Positions 28,201 to 34,561 of a stretch of 34,561 bases of DNA are shown here, piece after piece; within the stretch, counting starts at the first letter, position 1, and each line of letters opens with the position of its first letter. This stretch comes from Bacteroidales bacterium (GTDB taxonomy: Bacteria > Bacteroidota > Bacteroidia > Bacteroidales > UBA7960). The notes beneath the pieces are model-generated. The model was not told the DNA's origin. It was given only the letters and a program-made list of their open reading frames with translations, and ran no database searches. Both the position numbers and the translations under genes were made by a program. The DNA is taken from NCBI GenBank assembly GCA_003567625.1, contig PWZB01000058.1:1-34561 (forward strand), written 5' to 3'.

Positions 28201-28622
28201 CTGTTTTGACGGAGTTTGACAGAATTTCGGAAAGAGGAGGGGTGCTGGGAGCAATGGAAACAGCTTACCAGAGAAACAAAATACAGGATGAGTCATTGCA
28301 CTACGAACATCTTAAGCATACGGGGGAGCTTCCTGTAATAGGTGTTAATACATTTTTATCATCGGAAGGTTCTCCGACCATCATTCCGGGTGAAGTTATA
28401 AGGTCAACTGAAGAAGAAAAGCAACATCAGCTGAATACGCTGGAACGACTGCATAAATTTTACAGCGATAAGCAGAAAAGCATTATAGAAAAATTGACTC
28501 AAACTGTTTTACAAAATGAAAATATCTTTGAAATCATAATGGAAGCATCCAAATTTTGCTCCATAGGCCAGCTAACCCAGGCATTATATGATGTAGGTGG
28601 TCAATACAGGAGGAATATGTAA
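25242..28622 (+). CDS. icmF: Fused isobutyryl-CoA mutase (B12 domain, G-protein chaperone, mutase)
   Basis: 1126 aa with the IcmF domain order. The B12-binding domain (about 10-140) has DGHDAS at 23-28 with cobalt-ligand His25. The MeaB-like GTPase (about 195-405) has P-loop GTGGSGKSS at 203-211 and NKFD at 343-346. A linker follows, then the mutase TIM barrel from about 550. By alignment to methylmalonyl-CoA mutase, Tyr89 corresponds to Phe574 (AGVFPFKR) and Arg207 to Gln775 (GQNTCIF); His813 matches the catalytic His244 (ISGYH). Phe/Gln is the isobutyryl-CoA mutase pair, so the enzyme should interconvert isobutyryl-CoA and butyryl-CoA using adenosylcobalamin, with GTP-driven cofactor maintenance by its own G domain. 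It is convergent with the butyrate kinase run, whose product butyryl-phosphate lies one step away. Confidence 0.95.
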   Translation: MLKKPSYKPKNHIRIVTATSLFDGHDASINIMRRVIQSTGAEVIHLGHNRSVQEIVDCAVQEDVQAIAVTSYQGGHIEFFKYMYDMLKEKGMDDIKIFGGGGGVILPEEAEELHKYGITRIYSPDDGRKMGLQGMINDVIEKSDFPKGNEAEISLADVEKRDYRYISRLISSLENFPLQNKEIAENIGERAAESNVPVLGITGTGGSGKSSLVDEFTRRFLMDFPDKRIAIICVDPTKRKTGGALLGDRIRMNAINNPRVFVRSMATRQSNLTLSKHVKHVINLLKISGFELVILETSGIGQSDTEIVDHSDLSMYVMTPDYGAASQLEKIDMLEFAEIIALNKFDKRGGLDALRDVKKQFQRNHELFEEPLEEMPVFGTIASQFNDPGVNQFYNDVIKKLNEKLSTGFKSSIKFEGEIPDKIYIIPPQRVRYLSDISETIRNYNKWSDDQSEVAQKMYCLSQSIESLRTEKNDSNNSLIENLEERYKKLGEKLDGDCKKILDNWEQKVKSYKDDYYVFKVRDKEIKVKTHTTTLSHLEIPRISLPKYKSWGDILKWNLKENVPGEFPYLAGVFPFKREGEDPTRMFAGEGCPERTNKRFHYLSKDMPAKRLSTAFDSVTLYGNDPDIRSDIYGKIGNSGVSICCLDDAKKLYSGFNLAKPNTSVSMTINGPAPIMVGYFLNTAIDQQCELYIKENGLEKEVEQKIEEIYKVKGMERPSYKGDLPEGNDGLGLMLLGVTGDQVLPGEVYEKIKADTLNVVRGTVQADILKEDQGQNTCIFSTDFSLKLMGDIQEYFINNNVRNFYSVSISGYHIAEAGANPISQLAFTLANGFTYVEYYLSRGMDINKFAPNLSFFFSNGIDIEFSVIGRVARSIWAKAIKYKYGGNSRSQQLKYHIQTSGRSLHAQEIGFNDIRTTLQALYAIYDNCNSLHTNAYDEAITTPTEESVRRAMAIQLIISKELGLAKNQNPLQGSFIIEELTELVEEAVLTEFDRISERGGVLGAMETAYQRNKIQDESLHYEHLKHTGELPVIGVNTFLSSEGSPTIIPGEVIRSTEEEKQHQLNTLERLHKFYSDKQKSIIEKLTQTVLQNENIFEIIMEASKFCSIGQLTQALYDVGGQYRRNM

Positions 28623-28844
28623 GTGCCGGGTGAAAAGATTTTTTAAAAGATGAGCCCGCTTATAAAAAATCCAAAAATATTGTTTCCCGCAGATTTCGCT
28701 GATATACCTTGTTGGATAATACTAAATTATAATAATTTGCAGATGTATCAAAAATAACCACTGCTGTCCTATTTTAATTTATCTAAGTATCATTAACACG
28801 CTTAACAAAATCTAATTAAGAAACATTCGACTGATGATTTTTGA

Positions 28845-29555
28845 CTATATATAAAACTTCCATGCACAATACCAGTCATCGGGGTGTTTGTCGGGCGGGC
28901 AGGCGATACACTTGGTTTTGATACGGTTATCTATGGTTTCAGCAAACGAAGTGTATTCTATGATGCCGGCAGACTTGCAGGGATAGTCATTAAGGTTGCG
29001 GCGTTTCCTGGCTGATTGGACACGGCAATCTTTCATTCTGAACACAAAGCTGTTTTCTCTTTCTTCTACGATTTCCTGCTTGTTGATAAATGCATATAAT
29101 CTGTATTGTAATGATTCTTTTAATCCTTCAAGACCTGGTTTTTCAGGTAATTGCAAATCTTTTCGGATAATCCGGGCTTCGAAGGGTGAAAATTGACCCC
29201 AGCAAAGGTCATTACAATGTTTTGCATCTGTCATGCTATAAGAATTTTCTACCGCCTGAAACCAAACACCATCATTGGCAAGCCAATTAACGGCAATGCT
29301 TTCGATAAATCTCCTGACTTTTTCCTCATCCATATTTTTCAATGAAGAAGGTATACCGTCTTCAATTTCAAAATCAAATACTTTGGAAAGTCTTTTCAAT
29401 TGTATTTCAGAACTTGTTTCAAAAACTTTATCCATTATCTCGAATGCTTTATCGTTTCCGAATTTTTTGCGGACTTCAATAAACCAAAATGCATGATGGA
29501 TGAAAAGACGGTGAATAAAGTCAATCACAAGTCGCCTTTTATCAATATTTGGCAT
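28845..29555 (-). CDS. Cys-rich cytosolic protein, DUF6125-like, function unknown
   Basis: 236 aa without signal peptide or membrane helix. I recognise it from memory as the DUF6125 type. The N-terminal half is helical (FIHHAFWFIEVRKKFGNDKA); the middle has NWLANDGVWFQAVE and MTDAKHCNDLCWGQFSPFEA; the C-terminal half has FRMKDCRVQSARKR, DYPCKSAG, KCIACPPDKHPDDW and WYCAW. There are seven Cys (114, 118, 177, 193, 216, 219, 230) with nearby His113 and His224, which suggests a bound metal or Fe-S cluster. This is inference. It is last in the run with butyrate kinase and the two Fe-S proteins, 148 bases after buk. No promoter of its own is visible. No function is claimed. Confidence 0.8.
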   Translation of the reverse strand: MPNIDKRRLVIDFIHRLFIHHAFWFIEVRKKFGNDKAFEIMDKVFETSSEIQLKRLSKVFDFEIEDGIPSSLKNMDEEKVRRFIESIAVNWLANDGVWFQAVENSYSMTDAKHCNDLCWGQFSPFEARIIRKDLQLPEKPGLEGLKESLQYRLYAFINKQEIVEERENSFVFRMKDCRVQSARKRRNLNDYPCKSAGIIEYTSFAETIDNRIKTKCIACPPDKHPDDWYCAWKFYI

Positions 29556-29654
29556 GGTAAAATCTTATGTTTCAGGTTTTACAAATTCTGTAATTTTTCA
29601 GATCTTTCCCGGAAAGAATTAAATAGAGAACTTCTGAGAGCCTTTACGGATTAA

Positions 29655-29706
29655 TCAACCCATCAAAACTGTCAGCCAATCAACACATCAGCCAATCAAC
29701 ACATCA
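29655..29706. repeat. Octanucleotide TCA-phased tandem repeat abutting the buk stop codon
   Basis: On the plus strand: TCAACCCA, TCAAAACTG (9 bases), TCAGCCAA, TCAACACA, TCAGCCAA, TCAACACA, then TCA. The last TCA (29704-29706) is the TGA stop of buk on the minus strand. Two perfect 16-bp copies lie at 29672-29687 and 29688-29703. The array fills the end of the 148-bp gap to the DUF6125-like gene. Every unit ends in TGA when read with buk, so stop codons recur downstream of the gene. Confidence 0.85.
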
Positions 29707-30777
29707 AGCATATTCTTTCACTATGATTTCGCCGCTAAGAACCATAAAACCGTTTGCTGCCAAAGCACTCATTTCATTTTCGCCAGGATAGGTGGTTACA
29801 TTTCCGAGATGTTTTACTCTTTTTATTATTTCATTAATAATGAACTGGCTATGAGCAAGTCCTCCTGTTATGACAATTCCGTCAACTTCACCTGCTAAAA
29901 CTGTAGTTAAAGAACCTATTTCTTTTGCTACCTGGTATGCTATTGCATTAAAGATCAGTATAGCTTCCTTGTCACCTGCCAATACTCTTTTTTCCACTGC
30001 TATAGCATCGCTGGTACCAAGATATGCTTTCATGCCACCATCCCTATAGATTTTAAGCATCATCTCTTCTTTGGTGTATTTCCCGGAGTAGCACAGATCA
30101 ATCAGTTGTCCTACAGGTAAACTTCCTGTTCTTGCAGGCGACATTGGTCCGTCTCCATTTAGCCCGTTGTTTACATCTATGATTTTCCCATTACAGTGAG
30201 CTCCGACCGAAATTCCCGAACCGAGATGGGCAACGATAACATTAGCAGAATCATAACTTTTGCCGATTGATTTTGCATAATTTTTTGCTGCCGTTCTCTG
30301 GCTTAATGTATGCATAAGGCTTCTCCTTGTAATTTCAGGCAGGCCGGATAATTTAGCCAGTTCATCCATTTCATCAACACAAGCAGGGTCGGCAATGACA
30401 GCCTGAATATCCTGTGTTGACTGCTTGGCAATATCTTCTGCTATTAATGCAGCAAGATTGGATTCATGTTCAGCCATAGGATGTAAAATATCCTCCAGCA
30501 TAGCATCATTCACACGGTAAATACCTCCGGGCATAGGCTTGATAACGCCACCCTTGCAAACAATAATTCCAATTTCATTTAAATATATGTTTGCTTTCTT
30601 CAATTCATCAAGAACTGCTTTCTTTCTTAAATCATATTGTTCGCGTGGAAAATTGAATTGAGACAACTCCTCGGAAGAGTGCCTTACGGTATTCATAAAA
30701 ATCTGTTCCCTGTTTGAGTGAACTGATAACCTTGTGGTTTTTGAGGCTGTTTTTAAGCAAAGAATTAGTTGTTGCAT
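29704..30777 (-). CDS. buk: Butyrate kinase with altered first phosphate loop
   Basis: 357 aa, normal length for this ASKHA-fold kinase, which makes butyrate and ATP from butyryl-phosphate and ADP. VAHLGSGISVGAHCNGKIIDVNN, DGPMSPARTGSLPVGQL, GGMKAYLGTSDA and PGENEMSALAANGFMVLSGE are characteristic. The first phosphate loop, canonically NPGSTSTK, reads KTASKTTR at residues 9-16, so the Asn is replaced by Lys9. An in-frame TAA upstream excludes a longer N-terminus. Either activity is reduced or altered, or this is a specialised paralogue. It lies 48 bases after the CCG Fe-S gene, in the same direction. No phosphotransbutyrylase gene is in the window; a branched-chain acid kinase role (isobutyrate) is an alternative. 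Confidence 0.9.
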   Translation of the reverse strand: MQQLILCLKTASKTTRLSVHSNREQIFMNTVRHSSEELSQFNFPREQYDLRKKAVLDELKKANIYLNEIGIIVCKGGVIKPMPGGIYRVNDAMLEDILHPMAEHESNLAALIAEDIAKQSTQDIQAVIADPACVDEMDELAKLSGLPEITRRSLMHTLSQRTAAKNYAKSIGKSYDSANVIVAHLGSGISVGAHCNGKIIDVNNGLNGDGPMSPARTGSLPVGQLIDLCYSGKYTKEEMMLKIYRDGGMKAYLGTSDAIAVEKRVLAGDKEAILIFNAIAYQVAKEIGSLTTVLAGEVDGIVITGGLAHSQFIINEIIKRVKHLGNVTTYPGENEMSALAANGFMVLSGEIIVKEYA

Positions 30778-30825
30778 ATAAGTATAAGTTGGTTTGGTGA
30801 AAATTTAAGTAAAAAAATGTATTTA

Positions 30826-31620
30826 TTAAAGTCCCATAGAATTTGCCAGTAATTCTACCACATCATAGTTGAATATCTCTTCTTCTTTGTTTTTGTACTT
30901 TAATCCGTCAGTTATCATTGTCATACAAAACGGGCAAGAGGAAGCTATCATTTCTGCTTTGGTTTCCAGGGCTTCTTCCGTTCTTTCAATAAAAATTTCT
31001 TTATCTCCTTCTTCTGCTTCTTTGAACATTTGTCCTCCACCTGCACCACAACATAGAGCAGAACTCTTGTTTCTTCTCATTTCAATAAGATCTGCACCTA
31101 ACTCTTTTATTATCTCTCTTGCAGATTCATAATCTTCATTGGCTCGTCCCATATAGCAAGGGTCATGATAGGTTATCATCTTATTGACATACCCGTCGTT
31201 TTCAACTTTTATCTTTTCCTGGTCAATCATCTGCCTGAGAAACTGAGTATGATGAATAACTTCATACTTGCCACCCAATTCAGGATATTCATTTTTAAAG
31301 ACATTGTAGCAATGAGGACAAATGGTGATAATTTTTTTAATGTTGTATGAATTTAAAATCTCAATGTTCATGAGAGCCATCATCTGGAAAAGCATTTCAT
31401 TTCCAGCCCTGCGTGCGGGGTCGCCTGTACATCTCTCTTCATTGCCTAGTATTGCAAAATCAATATTCAAATGTAATAGGATTTTTGAAAAAGCTCTTGT
31501 AACCTTCTTGTATCTGTCGTCATAAGCCCCGGCACAACCTACCCAGAACAGGTATTCAGGAGTTTTATCCTGAGCATGGAGCTCAGCCATAACAGGTACT
31601 TTTAATGGATTGTTTTCCAT
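30826..31620 (-). CDS. CCG-domain (HdrB/HdrD-like) Fe-S protein, EMO C-terminal half
   Basis: 264 aa soluble protein of the heterodisulfide-reductase-like cysteine-rich family. The first module uses C29, C64 (in NEERCTGDPARRAGNE) and C101/C104 (CPHC). The second uses C155 (HDPCYMGR), CCG at 190-192 and C229/C232 (CPFC). NEE(K/R)CTGDPARR is, as I recall, typical of the form found in membrane EtfAB:quinone oxidoreductases, where two such modules bind Fe-S clusters. The gene starts 2 bases after the stop of the membrane Fe-S gene, so the two subunits are very likely cotranslated and form one complex. Electron acceptor or donor is inferred. Confidence 0.88.
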   Translation of the reverse strand: MENNPLKVPVMAELHAQDKTPEYLFWVGCAGAYDDRYKKVTRAFSKILLHLNIDFAILGNEERCTGDPARRAGNEMLFQMMALMNIEILNSYNIKKIITICPHCYNVFKNEYPELGGKYEVIHHTQFLRQMIDQEKIKVENDGYVNKMITYHDPCYMGRANEDYESAREIIKELGADLIEMRRNKSSALCCGAGGGQMFKEAEEGDKEIFIERTEEALETKAEMIASSCPFCMTMITDGLKYKNKEEEIFNYDVVELLANSMGL

Positions 31621-31622
31621 CT

Positions 31623-32942
31623 TTATTTAGTTTTAAAACTTAAATTTTCAGTCCAAAGGAGCCTGTCTTCAGCAGAATATTGCCAGGGGGCTCCGTTATT
31701 TTCGATATTGGCAAACATTGCATTTAATTGTCCCGGAGCCAGGCCTTTTTCAAGCACCAGGTATCTGCGAAGATCCAGTATTACGGCCACAGGATCAATA
31801 TTAACGGGACATTCTTCTATACAGGCATTACAGGTAGTACATGCCCATAATTCATCGGGGCTTATCAAACTTAGCAGATCTTTGCCATCGTCAAAGTTTT
31901 TTCCTTGTTTCAAGACTTTACTACCTGTTTCTTCTACCCTGTCGCGCAAATCCATAATAATTTTTCTGGGCGAAAGCTTTTTGCCGGTAATATTAGCAGG
32001 GCAAGCGGCAGTACATCTTCCGCATTCGGTACATGAAAATGCATCTAACAGATTTTTCCAATACAGATATTGTGAATCTTTAGCTCCAAACAAGCCGGCC
32101 TCAGCTTCAGCAGATGGCTGGGGCACCTCTGCCGAAGGATTAAGCATTAGCTTAACTTCATTGGTAACAGACGGCATGTTCATCATCTTTCCGGACGGAT
32201 CAAACTTTGTAAAATAAATGTTAAAAAATGAGAATAAAATATGCAGGTGTTTTGAAAAGGTAATATAATTCAAAAATATCAATACACCTATAATGTGAAA
32301 CCACCATGCGAAACGTTCAAGAAAAACAAGACTGCTGTCTGACATGCCGGTAAAAAGAGGCTGAATCAAACCGGTTACCAAAAACGCGCCCACATCAGGA
32401 TAGTGAGGATGACCCCTTGACGCCAGAACAGAATCGGCAGCGTTTACGGTAAGGATTGAGCACATAAGCATTATTTCGATAATAAGAATAATATTGGCGT
32501 CAGTCCTCGGCCATGTAGTCATCTCTTTATTCCAGAAACGTTTCAGCTTTAGTGCGTTTCTGCGGAATAAAAAGATAACGCAGGCAAAAATAACTGCCAC
32601 AGCAAAAAATTCAAAAACCGATATCAACAATGGATATATGCCGCCTAAAAAAGCCAAAGACCGGTGTGTGCCAAAAACACCGTCAATAACTATCTCCAGC
32701 ATTTCAATATTTATGATGATAAAACCCCAGAAAATAAAAGCATGAAGTATTCCAACCAAAGGATTTTTAAAAACTTTTGACTGGGCAATAGCTATCTTAA
32801 GAAGGCGGATTATTCTTTTGAATCTATATTTTAACTTTAAAGGCCTGGCTGTTTTTATATATCTGTAAATCCTGTAAAGCCTGAAAAAAAACAAGCCAAA
32901 TGCAGAAATGAATGCCAGAATAAATATTATTTGTTCAAGCAT
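31623..32942 (-). CDS. Membrane b-haem/dicluster ferredoxin protein, EMO N-terminal half
   Basis: 439 aa. About five to six membrane helices fill residues 1-240 (roughly 2-22, 64-86, 100-126, 150-168, 185-200, 212-243). His67, His93, His216, His232 and His234 lie in or near helices and could bind b haems, as in NarI-like proteins. A soluble tail holds two [4Fe-4S] motifs: C304/C307/C310/C314 (CTECGRCTAACP) and C368/C371/C374/C378 (CTTCNACIEECP). Together with the next gene this has the parts of the single-chain EtfAB:menaquinone oxidoreductase (EMO, DUF224), here split in two. It would pass electrons between acyl-CoA metabolism and menaquinone at the cytoplasmic membrane. It is first in the operon ending in the DUF6125-like gene. 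Confidence 0.86.
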   Translation of the reverse strand: MLEQIIFILAFISAFGLFFFRLYRIYRYIKTARPLKLKYRFKRIIRLLKIAIAQSKVFKNPLVGILHAFIFWGFIIINIEMLEIVIDGVFGTHRSLAFLGGIYPLLISVFEFFAVAVIFACVIFLFRRNALKLKRFWNKEMTTWPRTDANIILIIEIMLMCSILTVNAADSVLASRGHPHYPDVGAFLVTGLIQPLFTGMSDSSLVFLERFAWWFHIIGVLIFLNYITFSKHLHILFSFFNIYFTKFDPSGKMMNMPSVTNEVKLMLNPSAEVPQPSAEAEAGLFGAKDSQYLYWKNLLDAFSCTECGRCTAACPANITGKKLSPRKIIMDLRDRVEETGSKVLKQGKNFDDGKDLLSLISPDELWACTTCNACIEECPVNIDPVAVILDLRRYLVLEKGLAPGQLNAMFANIENNGAPWQYSAEDRLLWTENLSFKTK

Positions 32943-32948
32943 GTTTTA

Positions 32949-32960
32949 AGTGAATGGTAT
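32949..32960 (+). repeat. 12-bp repeat AGTGAATGGTAT, inverted copy at 33214-33225
   Basis: AGTGAATGGTAT lies 6 bases upstream of the membrane Fe-S gene start. Its exact reverse complement ATACCATTCACT lies at 33214-33225, inside the right arm of the foldback after dgt. The pair brackets nearly the whole 287-bp gap, as terminal repeats of a small element might. Confidence 0.55.
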
Positions 32961-33083
32961 CTAATTCTTAAAAACCTGGAAATTTCGGATGTAAAATTAT
33001 ACATTTTATTCAATTTCACGACATCAAATAAGTAAAGTTTAATAATTATGATTCAGCGTTGAAAAATCATATAATTAATTTGA

Positions 33084-33233
33084 TTGATAATAAGTTAATG
33101 AGGCTAGGATTGTTTTTGAAGAGGCGGAAAACAGGCTGATAGTGTGCAATAAAAAAGCGACCAGGCATAGTGGTATTTTTAATCAATCCGGTTTTCCGCA
33201 ATTTGACAGCCTAATACCATTCACTATTATCAA
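33084..33233. repeat. Large imperfect inverted repeat (foldback) downstream of dgt
   Basis: Left arm about 33084-33140, right arm about 33182-33233. Paired blocks are TTGATAATA, GTnAATG, AGGCT, GCGGAAAAC and TGAT, interrupted by bulges of 1, 5 and about 10 bases: roughly 35 pairs in all. The strongest block is GCGGAAAACAGG (33124-33135) against CCGGTTTTCCGC (33188-33199), 11 of 12 paired. The right arm overlaps the dgt stop codon (33230-33232). It could be a MITE-like foldback, an RNA structure ending dgt transcription, or a decayed element. Confidence 0.6.
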
Positions 33234-34450
33234 AACGATATTATCTCGTGGTACATTTTAATAGCATAGTTGTCAGTCATTCCGGCAATAAAATCAATGA
33301 TGCTTTTATAATAGTCTTTCCCGGAATTAATATCATATATGATCTTGTTTTTAAGCTTTCTTCTTTTATGTAATTTTAAATCAAGGTTGCTGTACTTGAT
33401 AAGCCATGAACGAAATGAACGGGTTAATTCCGGGTAAACATTCATATGGTTTTTTAATATCCGGTCAAGGTCTTTTGGATTGTAAATATTTTTCAGCGTT
33501 TCAAACAAAGTATTTATTATCAGGTTTGAGTATTTTCGGTAATATAATAGCCTTGGATGGTTGTAAATATTTTCATAGTTATATTCCTTGACTGCATTCA
33601 TTAATTTAAGGTGCTTTTCCGACAGCACCAAGCCATTTTCCGGGCTGCTGTTGTTGCAAAGGTTTGTAATCAGGTCATGCATCAAAACGGTGTTGTTCAG
33701 AGTATGAATGTTGGAAAAATCGTGTATAAGAGTTCTTAGCCTGAGCAGTTGCTTTTTCCCGAGCAGTCTTAACTCAATTGCATCTTCAATATCCCTGCCC
33801 AGGTAAGATATTTTATCCGAGATCTTTACTACACATGCTTCCCATGTGTAGGGTTGATGTTGACCGGGTTCGTTGATTTTATACAGGTTAATATATTCGT
33901 CGCGTGGTTTGATGTGATTTTCATCTATTTCGCCGCAGTGAGAAACAATCCCGTCCCTTACGCCATAAGTAAGATTAATGTTTTGCTGGAATCCCTCCGG
34001 GTTGAGCAGTGTGCCAATATTGTCGCATACATAGATACCGTTTCCCTCGTGCCAGAATTTCTGACCAGCATTTTTCAGAGAGAGCCGGTTTAATATGTTT
34101 TCACCTTCATGCCCGAAAGGTGGATGACCCAAATCATGCCCTATAGAAATTGCATTTGTCAGCTCCGTGTTCAACCCAAAATTTTCAGCTATTGTATAGC
34201 TAACTGAAGCAACATGGTTGACATGCTCCATGCGGGTGCAGATATGGTCGTTCTTTGTTGCAAAGAAAACCTGTGTTTTATGTCGCAGCCTGCGATATAA
34301 CTGTGAGTGGAGAATCCTGTTGTAATCCCTGTTAAACTCACTTCGTATGTCATCAGTGCGGCCGTATAGTTCATCGTATCTTTTAATGCAATTTTCCCAT
34401 TTCGGATTTTCCGGGGTCATTTTATGATTGTTGAACTTCTTATTTTTCAT
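33230..34450 (-). CDS. dgt: Deoxyguanosinetriphosphate triphosphohydrolase (HD domain)
   Basis: 406 aa HD-superfamily enzyme that splits dGTP (or other dNTPs) into deoxynucleoside and triphosphate. The metal site is His76 (RMEHVNHV), His105-Asp106 in HDLGHPPFGHEG and Asp212 (VKISDKISYLGRD). RILHSQLYRRLRHKTQVF at about 45-62 is the standard N-terminal part. Length fits the shorter dNTPase group rather than the 500-residue E. coli enzyme, so substrate may be broader than dGTP. No promoter match is visible in the 110 bases to the window edge. A 287-bp gap with a foldback separates it from the Fe-S operon. Confidence 0.93.
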   Translation of the reverse strand: MKNKKFNNHKMTPENPKWENCIKRYDELYGRTDDIRSEFNRDYNRILHSQLYRRLRHKTQVFFATKNDHICTRMEHVNHVASVSYTIAENFGLNTELTNAISIGHDLGHPPFGHEGENILNRLSLKNAGQKFWHEGNGIYVCDNIGTLLNPEGFQQNINLTYGVRDGIVSHCGEIDENHIKPRDEYINLYKINEPGQHQPYTWEACVVKISDKISYLGRDIEDAIELRLLGKKQLLRLRTLIHDFSNIHTLNNTVLMHDLITNLCNNSSPENGLVLSEKHLKLMNAVKEYNYENIYNHPRLLYYRKYSNLIINTLFETLKNIYNPKDLDRILKNHMNVYPELTRSFRSWLIKYSNLDLKLHKRRKLKNKIIYDINSGKDYYKSIIDFIAGMTDNYAIKMYHEIISF

Positions 34451-34485
34451 TAATGGTTATTTTTTATTTACTTATTTTGAATATT

Positions 34486-34561
34486 TTAAAGTATAATGTT
34501 TTCTTCATCATCGTGACGAGTAACGGGTAAAAATTTTATCAGCAATCCAAACAAGGCACTC
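34486..34561 (-). CDS. Possible C-terminal end of an unidentified gene, cut by the window edge
   Basis: On the minus strand one frame is open from the edge for 24 codons, ending GLLIKFLPVTRHDDEENIIL then TAA at 34486-34488. The hydrophobic-then-acidic ending looks like a real protein tail, possibly of a membrane protein, and it ends 35 bases before the dgt start codon on the same strand. A second frame is open for 17 codons. Too short to identify. Confidence 0.35.
   Translation of the reverse strand, partial: SALFGLLIKFLPVTRHDDEENIIL

Noticed and set aside
28623..28660. Possible terminator after icmF
   Set aside because: GC-rich segments around a T-run do not pair well (mismatches in the stem), so no intrinsic terminator is claimed.
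28688..28705. Two 9-bp units CGCAGATTT / CGCTGATAT downstream of icmF
   Set aside because: Only two imperfect units (7 of 9 matching). It resembles short repeats seen in other genomes, but this is too little to call.
31708..32217. 169-codon plus-strand frame inside the membrane Fe-S gene
   Set aside because: Antisense shadow of a gene with clear Fe-S motifs; no recognisable domain.
33156..33165. Possible rho-independent terminator stem before a T-run on the minus strand after dgt
   Set aside because: GCCTGGTCGC is not self-complementary, so the T-run is not preceded by a proper hairpin. The larger foldback is reported instead.
1..34561. CRISPR arrays, tRNA or rRNA genes, insertion sequences, defence systems
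   Set aside because: Looked for on both strands by eye. No regular spacer array, cloverleaf, transposase or nuclease/toxin-type gene was found.

Overview
The window most likely comes from the chromosome of an anaerobic or facultative member of the Bacteroidota. Several things point that way. Nine intergenic regions carry the Bacteroidota promoter element TAnnTTTG in the correct orientation, and two of these also have a TTG 19-20 bases upstream. Shine-Dalgarno sites are nearly absent, the DNA is A+T-rich, and family content fits: two GH3-type adenylases, a TamL-type lipoprotein Omp85, an HU-like/SPOR membrane protein and a fused isobutyryl-CoA mutase. I see no insertion sequence, phage gene, CRISPR array, rRNA or tRNA.

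Layout. Bases 68-10890 are a plus-strand run: a cobalamin adenosyltransferase (cobO-like), GH3 adenylase 1, a secreted unknown protein, a deoxynucleoside kinase, kdsB, the HU/SPOR protein, trmB, an alkyltransferase-like protein, an Nfu protein and mfd. glmM (10998-12404) is convergent with mfd across a heptanucleotide tandem repeat. A divergent promoter region leads to tamL (12642-15017), followed by uvrA (15288-18125). Bases 18180-24884 are a minus-strand block: lysS, GH3 adenylase 2, gltX, a LOG-family protein and an exported ankyrin-repeat protein. A 357-bp divergent gap separates lysS from icmF (25242-28622, plus). Convergent to icmF is a minus-strand run: dgt, a membrane haem/Fe-S protein, a CCG-type Fe-S protein, butyrate kinase and a Cys-rich DUF6125-like protein. 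A possible fragment of another gene touches the right edge.

How the genes may work together. The right third looks like a short-chain acyl-CoA module. IcmF carries the Phe/Gln active-site pair of isobutyryl-CoA mutases and would interconvert isobutyryl-CoA and butyryl-CoA. Butyrate kinase would make ATP from butyryl-phosphate. The two Fe-S proteins together resemble a split EtfAB:menaquinone oxidoreductase that could link acyl-CoA oxidation or reduction to the quinone pool. CobO at the far left could supply adenosylcobalamin for IcmF, but it is 24 kb away. Phosphotransbutyrylase, acyl-CoA dehydrogenase and EtfAB are not in the window. The rest is mostly housekeeping: DNA repair (mfd, uvrA), tRNA charging and modification, dNTP balance and envelope biogenesis (kdsB, glmM, tamL).

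The points most worth a second look are the acyl-CoA/Fe-S/DUF6125 cluster, the butyrate kinase with a rewritten first phosphate loop, the alkyltransferase-like protein lacking both the catalytic Cys and the Arg finger, the HU-TM-SPOR architecture, two different short tandem repeats abutting stop codons, and a large imperfect foldback after dgt.
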